Below, piece by piece: positions 58,160-64,000 of a stretch of 64,000 bases of DNA. The translations under genes and the position numbers were made by a program. Under the pieces are notes generated by a model that searched no databases, had not been told where the DNA came from, and was given only the letters and a program-made list of their open reading frames with translations. The DNA is from Doris montereyensis (Eukaryota; Mollusca; Gastropoda; Nudibranchia; Dorididae). The DNA is taken from positions 98,501 through 162,500 of the forward strand of contig JAXRKP010001022.1 of NCBI GenBank assembly GCA_037039925.1, read 5' to 3'. Each line of letters starts with the position of its first letter. The first letter of the stretch is position 1.

Positions 58160-61100
58160 TCACCCATTTTTTCCTTTATGAACTTAATGGAGAGCGAATC
58201 CCCTCTTTTCATCCCAACAAACAGTTAAAATTATTTCAAATTTGCCAGTGGACTCCATTCTATCAATGTTAGACAAACGTTTCTTTCAAATATTGGATGA
58301 CTTAAATACAGATAATTTGTAATCTTGTAAATACTATAATTAGATCTAGATATAGACACTAACAAATCAAACAAAAATCATAGAACAATGGGATTTTTTT
58401 GCCACCCATGCTATCCCTTTGCTTGATCTTGAATGAACTGAGAGAAAAACATTTGAAGGGAGAGCTTTTAATTTATAATGAAGAAATTTGTCAATCAAGA
58501 CATCATAATGCCAGTATTTATATTTTATATGTAGTGTTATATTAATATCATATTAAACTGTATTTAAATTTAAAAACTGTGTGCCCATAGGGGTACTTAC
58601 TCCGTTCGCATGAAGAAGAAGAAGAAAATTCCTTTTTTTTCATTCTCTGTTTTAATAAAGAAACCCTTATCAACCCCAAACCCACACCTATTCTCTTTCA
58701 CATGTTCTGTATGTATTATCTTAAATGCTTTTTTAATTGTACTACAAATTATATCTTCTATTGAATTACATATTATGTTTTATTTCTTGTCTCATATTGT
58801 ATGTAACATACTTGACTGTCACAGTTAAAGAATATAATGCCATGACTGTTTACTTTTGCTTTGTTGCATATCAATATTCATGCCTTCACATTAAAATACC
58901 AAGCCTTTCATTGACTTACTGATAATGTTAAAAGAAAGTGGCAAGCAGTATGGTAAACGAAATGTAATGGAATTGATAGTGATTTTAGCTTGTAACAAAA
59001 AGGTTAGCAATGGTAATTGATAGTTGAAATAGATACCTCCTTGGCTTGTCTTCCTTCTCTGAGTGCCGCTTCATCCAAATTTGCATATGTTTTACAAATT
59101 ATGAGATTATATTTATTATAGTATATTGTGCCTGGCGACATAATAGACTGATTAGGTGTTAACGGGTGCTCGAAATTCATGATGATTATTCGGTCGGTCA
59201 GTTTGTGTCTACCTTAATTTTTCATTCAAGTAAAAGGCTGACAGATGTTGACCCGAGCCTATAAAGGAAGAATATATTATTTAATACCTAGTCCTATTTT
59301 AGATGTCCTTGGGTGGTTTGAAAGGCTGTCCAAGTCCTAGCAATATTGAATAGCTCACTCCCAGAATGGGTAAATCATAACAATCAGGGGATTTTGAGAA
59401 AATCTCCTCATAGGGTTTTGATGAATACATATGATATTGTAAAGACTGGTTGCCTATGACATAGAGATATTCAGGCATTCATTTGGCAGAGGAAATATTA
59501 TTATAGATAAAATGGATTACATTTAATTTTTTTCTACACATTGCCAACCCCTTTGAGTAAAGTATGATCACACAGATATGTATGATATTATGATTTAAAC
59601 ATGTTGCATAGTTTTATTGTTAATATTATTATTTATAATTTATTATTATTATTATATTATAATAGTTATTATTATTAACATTACTGTTATCATTGCTATT
59701 ATTCTTTTTCTGCGTACAGTTGCAAATTTTTTTATCATTGTATGAACAAAGAGTGATTGCTTTATAAAAATAATACAATCAATTGTGTCATTGAAAGTGA
59801 AATGTCATGTTGTACATTATCATCTTGCGTAAGTAACCCTTCGTTAAAATTTTTATTGCAGAAAATTATTATCTATTATATATTGCTGAGTTTTGTAGTG
59901 ATATTGGTAATGTCCTTATAGCATGTGACCGTTTGATTTTGATTTGTCCAAAATGTCAGTTGTGTCTTTGGAGTTCTTAAATGGGAATCATACGTTTGTC
60001 TGGTTTTGTAACTCATAATTCTGAAAGAAAAAATGTTGCATTTCATCCTTTGTGCAGTCCATTTTGGATTGTGAATGAGTTGTTTTGCTTTGTAATGCTT
60101 TTAGTACATTAACTTGAAAATAGGCTGGTTCATTCAATAGTTGTTTCTTAGACTTCAACTCTCCTGGATTTTGCCTTTTTGCTTTTTTCTTGGTTTGTAG
60201 TGTAATCCATTGAAACTTGGTTCACGTGAAGCTTTATAAACCTTTTTCTTTTTGAAAGATGAGGTCCATTCAAAATAGTTAATTGTTATAACTGAAACAT
60301 ACAAATTTGTCAGTATAGATGACATGGCTTTTGATCCTCTCAGTTCTAATGAAGACAGAAAAGCAAATATATTTAATGTCTGTCAAATTCCTTACCTCTG
60401 CTTCTCTCTCTATCTCTCTCTGACACCATTCCTTGTCATGATGTTGAAACACATCTTTAAATATATATTTTTGTTTTATGTTCTAATAGTTCTATGACAT
60501 TACTGAAAAGGCAAATCATGATTGTTTATTTAATACTCTGTTGTTGAATTAATGCAATGATTGATTACATGTAACACATGTGTTGATATTAAATTAAACC
60601 TCAGTTTAATATGTTGTACATGGGATGAAATCAATGTGTGACATAAATTGCAGCTCTTTCTTTATAGTCAAATTTCTCAGGCTTTTTTTTGTTTTGTAGT
60701 GAGGCACATCTGTGCCCAATTTCTAGTAATTTGACCACAATTGACAAAACTGACAGTTGCATTATTGCATGATTTCAACTGTGTGAATGGATAAAGTTGG
60801 CATGGGCTGAAAATTGCACCAGGGGACAGCTAGGTTGTAATTGCAAGGCCTTGTCGACAATAATTGACATTTGAATCAATCTTTTCAATTCTTCATCAGG
60901 TGACAGCTTTGTCAATATTTTTAAAGTCACGAAGGTTTTCAAAGTCAAGACAACAAGTAATACCTCATATTAATTTTCTTTCAGAGTAATCTGATTTTGT
61001 TCAGAATTTTTTAGGAGAGTGAGCATTAATTTTCCTTCTTTTTATTAAAAAACATTACAATAACCAATGTGTTCAGTGTCGAAGTGTTTCAACATAGCAA

Positions 61101-61470
61101 TAAGCATTGTATCCAATTGACATGTCACTCGGTGCTGGGAACCTGAAATTGAACCTTTCTCCGGGTGTTTGATTTCAAGATCACACCCTCAATTTCATAG
61201 CATTTCATACCAGTGCCAGGTTTTTCTTTCTTATTCACATATTTTTAAAGGGCTTTGTAATCTATTTATCATTGACTCAAAATCTAATTTTAATAGTGTG
61301 CCAACAAGATCCTGTATTTGAATGCAACTTGAGTAAACAATATTTTTTCTTATATTTCTTTTACTCATACTGCATAAAGCATTTTTCCTTGCAATATAAA
61401 CAAAAACGATAAGCAATGTGCCATATTGTCTTTGCATTTGAACCTGGTTTAAATGGAAAGGGATAAGAAG
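58160..61470. other. AT-rich non-coding DNA
   Basis: No exon with recognisable protein on either strand. ATT-rich patches near 59620-59710; a short TCTCTC tract near 60400. Confidence 0.5.
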
Positions 61471-61472
61471 GG

Positions 61473-61473
<1 letters not shown>

Positions 61474-61527
<54 letters not shown>

Positions 61528-61553
61528 ATTATTATTATAATTATTATTATTGT

Positions 61554-61586
<33 letters not shown>

Positions 61587-61623
61587 TTCATCATCATCAT
61601 CATCATCTTCATCATCATCATCG

Positions 61624-61673
<50 letters not shown>

Positions 61674-61733
61674 TTTATTTTTATTTTTATTATTATTATG
61701 ATTATTATCTTATTATTATTGTTATTATTATTA

Positions 61734-61798
<65 letters not shown>

Positions 61799-61812
61799 GT
61801 TATTGTTATTAT
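61474..61812. repeat. (ATT)n-(TCA)n-(ATT)n compound trinucleotide microsatellite
   Basis: ATT repeats to about 61552, TCA repeats to about 61625, then ATT repeats with TTTATT, ATG and GTT interruptions to about 61812, followed by AGT/AGTA-rich sequence to about 61975. Confidence 0.97.
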
Positions 61813-62149
61813 TATCATTATTTTTCTCTTAGCATTATTATTATTGTACTTATTATTAGTAGTAGTAATAGTAGTAACAATAAGACAGTTCTATGATTGT
61901 TATTAGTAGTAATAGTAATAGTAGTCAAAATAAGATAGTTGTATGATTGTTGTTAGTAGTAGTAGTAGTAAAAATAAGATAGTTGTATGATAATGACAAT
62001 GAACCGATGATGATATAATATATGACATATTTTCTTCTTGTCACTGCTATGTGGTTACTATTGCCAAAAACTCTGGCATTTGTTTGATTGGCCAATTTCT
62101 TGTCTTTCATGTTCAATCTTTTAAGTGAACCCAGTTTTATCAAGATATA

Positions 62150-62256
<107 letters not shown>

Positions 62257-62691
62257 TATTATATATATTTATATGTAATTTTAATTTTCTTCTGTCAATT
62301 CAAACTCAATGAAATACAGTAAGGCATTTGAAAAAGGATTTTTGATGCTTTAAAGTTATTGTTTTTTCAGCAATGTAATTTACTGAATTTGTCTTCAAGT
62401 CAAGGACAATCAAAGCTCAAATTTAAATCATTCTGTGATGATTTAAAAGGAAAGTTGATTTGTGGATCATGAAATATTGGTCTTCAAATGAAAGATGTTG
62501 GGTTTGACTTTAAGTCTGCATTTGAAAAAAGATTGTATGGGCAATTTTCAAAAATTTACCTCTCGTATATGGTGGACTTTGCAAACAAACCTCAATCAAT
62601 TTATCTATTCTTGGAATCCCCCCACACCCCCACATCAACAGGTCTTTAAAGTATTGTTTTTTCAGCATGTCATGGCGTTGTCTATTTAAAA

Positions 62692-62804
<113 letters not shown>

Positions 62805-62939
62805 CTTACACTCCTTTTTTTCTCTGCCTCATTCTTTTTTTCGGGAAAGATGGGAAAATACGAACATGACATTGTACGTTTTCAAATGTTTTTCATGAAA
62901 CCCTAGCAAAATTGTCGATTTTGTGGTTCCTTAGGAAGA

Positions 62940-63115
62940 AACACGCATTTTCAATCGCCTGAATAACATATCCTCAATCGCCCGGATGAAATGGGTATAC
63001 GCATTTCCTCGATCGCCTGATAAAACACGCAAATCGCCTTTCAAATGTACAGCATTTCCTCAATCTGAGCAATGGATACACGCATTTTCAATCGCCTGAG
63101 GTGAAATGGGCACTT
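62940..63115. repeat. Degenerate minisatellite with CAATCGCCTGA unit
   Basis: ACGCATTTTCAATCGCCTGA, CTCAATCGCCCGGATGAAAT, ACGCATTTCCTCGATCGCCT and ACGCATTTTCAATCGCCTGA recur with spacing of about 40-60 bases and interleaved GTGAAATGGG phrases. Confidence 0.7.
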
Positions 63116-63119
63116 GCAT

Positions 63120-64000
63120 TGGCTTTAAAAATTGCGTCAGACTAGCATATTTCCAAGATTTTACTTGTTAGATAAATTAGCCTTGTTTTTTTTTCAAACT
63201 CGAGCATAGTTAAAATGGAATAGAATTTGATTAATGTTCTATGACAACAATTTAATCTTTAAGGGATGAATTTAAAATTAAAATGTTGAGTTGATGATGA
63301 ATGAAAACCGAAGCAATACACATGAAAGGTTTAAATGCTCACATATTACTGGAGTTGTTATCTTCAGTTATTTTCGATGCCTATATGGCACATCATGATT
63401 TCGTAATAATATTATGCATAACTTACTTGACTTATTGGTCTTTCACAATCTCAGCTCAGATGTTGGGTTTGTATCCTGACCAACTTCCATTGCCCTTGCC
63501 TCCTCTCCAACGTCCAAGCCTTTTCGGTATGCCCACTTTTTTTTTCCTTGAGGGTTCCAGTCGAGTGACTGTGTTATCTATTTATTTATCTTAATGGAAT
63601 AAGTCTTTTTTGCAGAGGTCGAAATTGGTGTTTATTGTAATTCATTGAAGATGTTGTCTTTGTTGATGAATGTCTGGAGTTTTGTGCTATTTGTCTTTGT
63701 CACACGTCATGTTTTTGAGTTAGAGGACGGATTTCACTTTTTTGTTTTCTTGTTGTATGTGGGGGCTGGCCGTGAGTTCTAGAGGGGTCGCAGGTTTCAT
63801 GAGAATCTTGTTGTTAATTTTTTTTCTGAATTGCTTTGTTGATTCTGCTTCTTACATCTTTGCCCTACCACCTGCCCAGGAATGTTAATCTTTCTTGATT
63901 TCTGCTTTTTGTTAAATGCCATCTGTTCTGTCTTGGCCCTGTTAATATTATGCATACACATTTTTCCCCCCAACAGGTATTTTAGCTGAACCTGTTGCTT
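63120..64000. other. Non-coding DNA to window end
   Basis: T-rich sequence; open frames here show no domain. Possibly intergenic or an intron of a gene beyond the window. Confidence 0.4.

Noticed and set aside
61453..61906. Poly-Ile/Ser/His open frames
   Set aside because: They are translations of a trinucleotide microsatellite.

Overview
This is an AT-rich, intron-rich window of an invertebrate nuclear genome. Three animal genes can be read by protein family. The exon/intron structure, the many tRNA-derived SINEs, RTE-like LINE fragments, MITEs and long microsatellites all point to a metazoan. A lophotrochozoan, probably a mollusc, fits best, but that placement is inference and not proven by any one feature. 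There are no bacterial operons, CRISPR arrays or rRNA genes.

Layout. (1) 71-270, + strand: last coding exon of ALDH18A1 (delta-1-pyrroline-5-carboxylate synthase), followed by its 3' region. (2) 0.3-15 kb: non-coding sequence with a SINE, a 51-bp minisatellite, two MITE copies and a LINE tail; part is probably the 3' UTR of the next gene. (3) 15757-27321 (perhaps to 27477), - strand: LETM1, the inner-mitochondrial-membrane protein, in at least 11 coding exons ending with an EF-hand exon and a short C-terminus. (4) 27.5-39.3 kb: intergenic between divergent genes, with a (GA)n tract and a - strand RTE-like LINE (about 32.54-36.33 kb) that carries two nested insertions. (5) 39309-55087, + strand: GLMP (glycosylated lysosomal membrane protein) in six exons, with a 2.2-kb imperfect palindrome in intron 1 and a sense LINE in intron 2. 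(6) 55.1-64 kb: GLMP 3' region, then non-coding DNA with a MITE, a pogo/Tigger-like element and long microsatellites.

ALDH18A1 and LETM1 converge; LETM1 and GLMP diverge. The first two products act in mitochondria and the third in lysosomes; nothing in the sequence suggests shared function beyond neighbourhood.

The most consequential observation is that four conserved exons (two in LETM1, two in GLMP) contain small indels that break otherwise well-conserved reading frames. The likeliest cause is residual error in a long-read assembly, although decay of both genes cannot be excluded. I found no convincing undescribed gene system. The most unusual structures are the foldback element in GLMP intron 1, a TTAA-flanked element inside the intergenic LINE, and a five-copy MITE family with TAGCTGCC-type termini.
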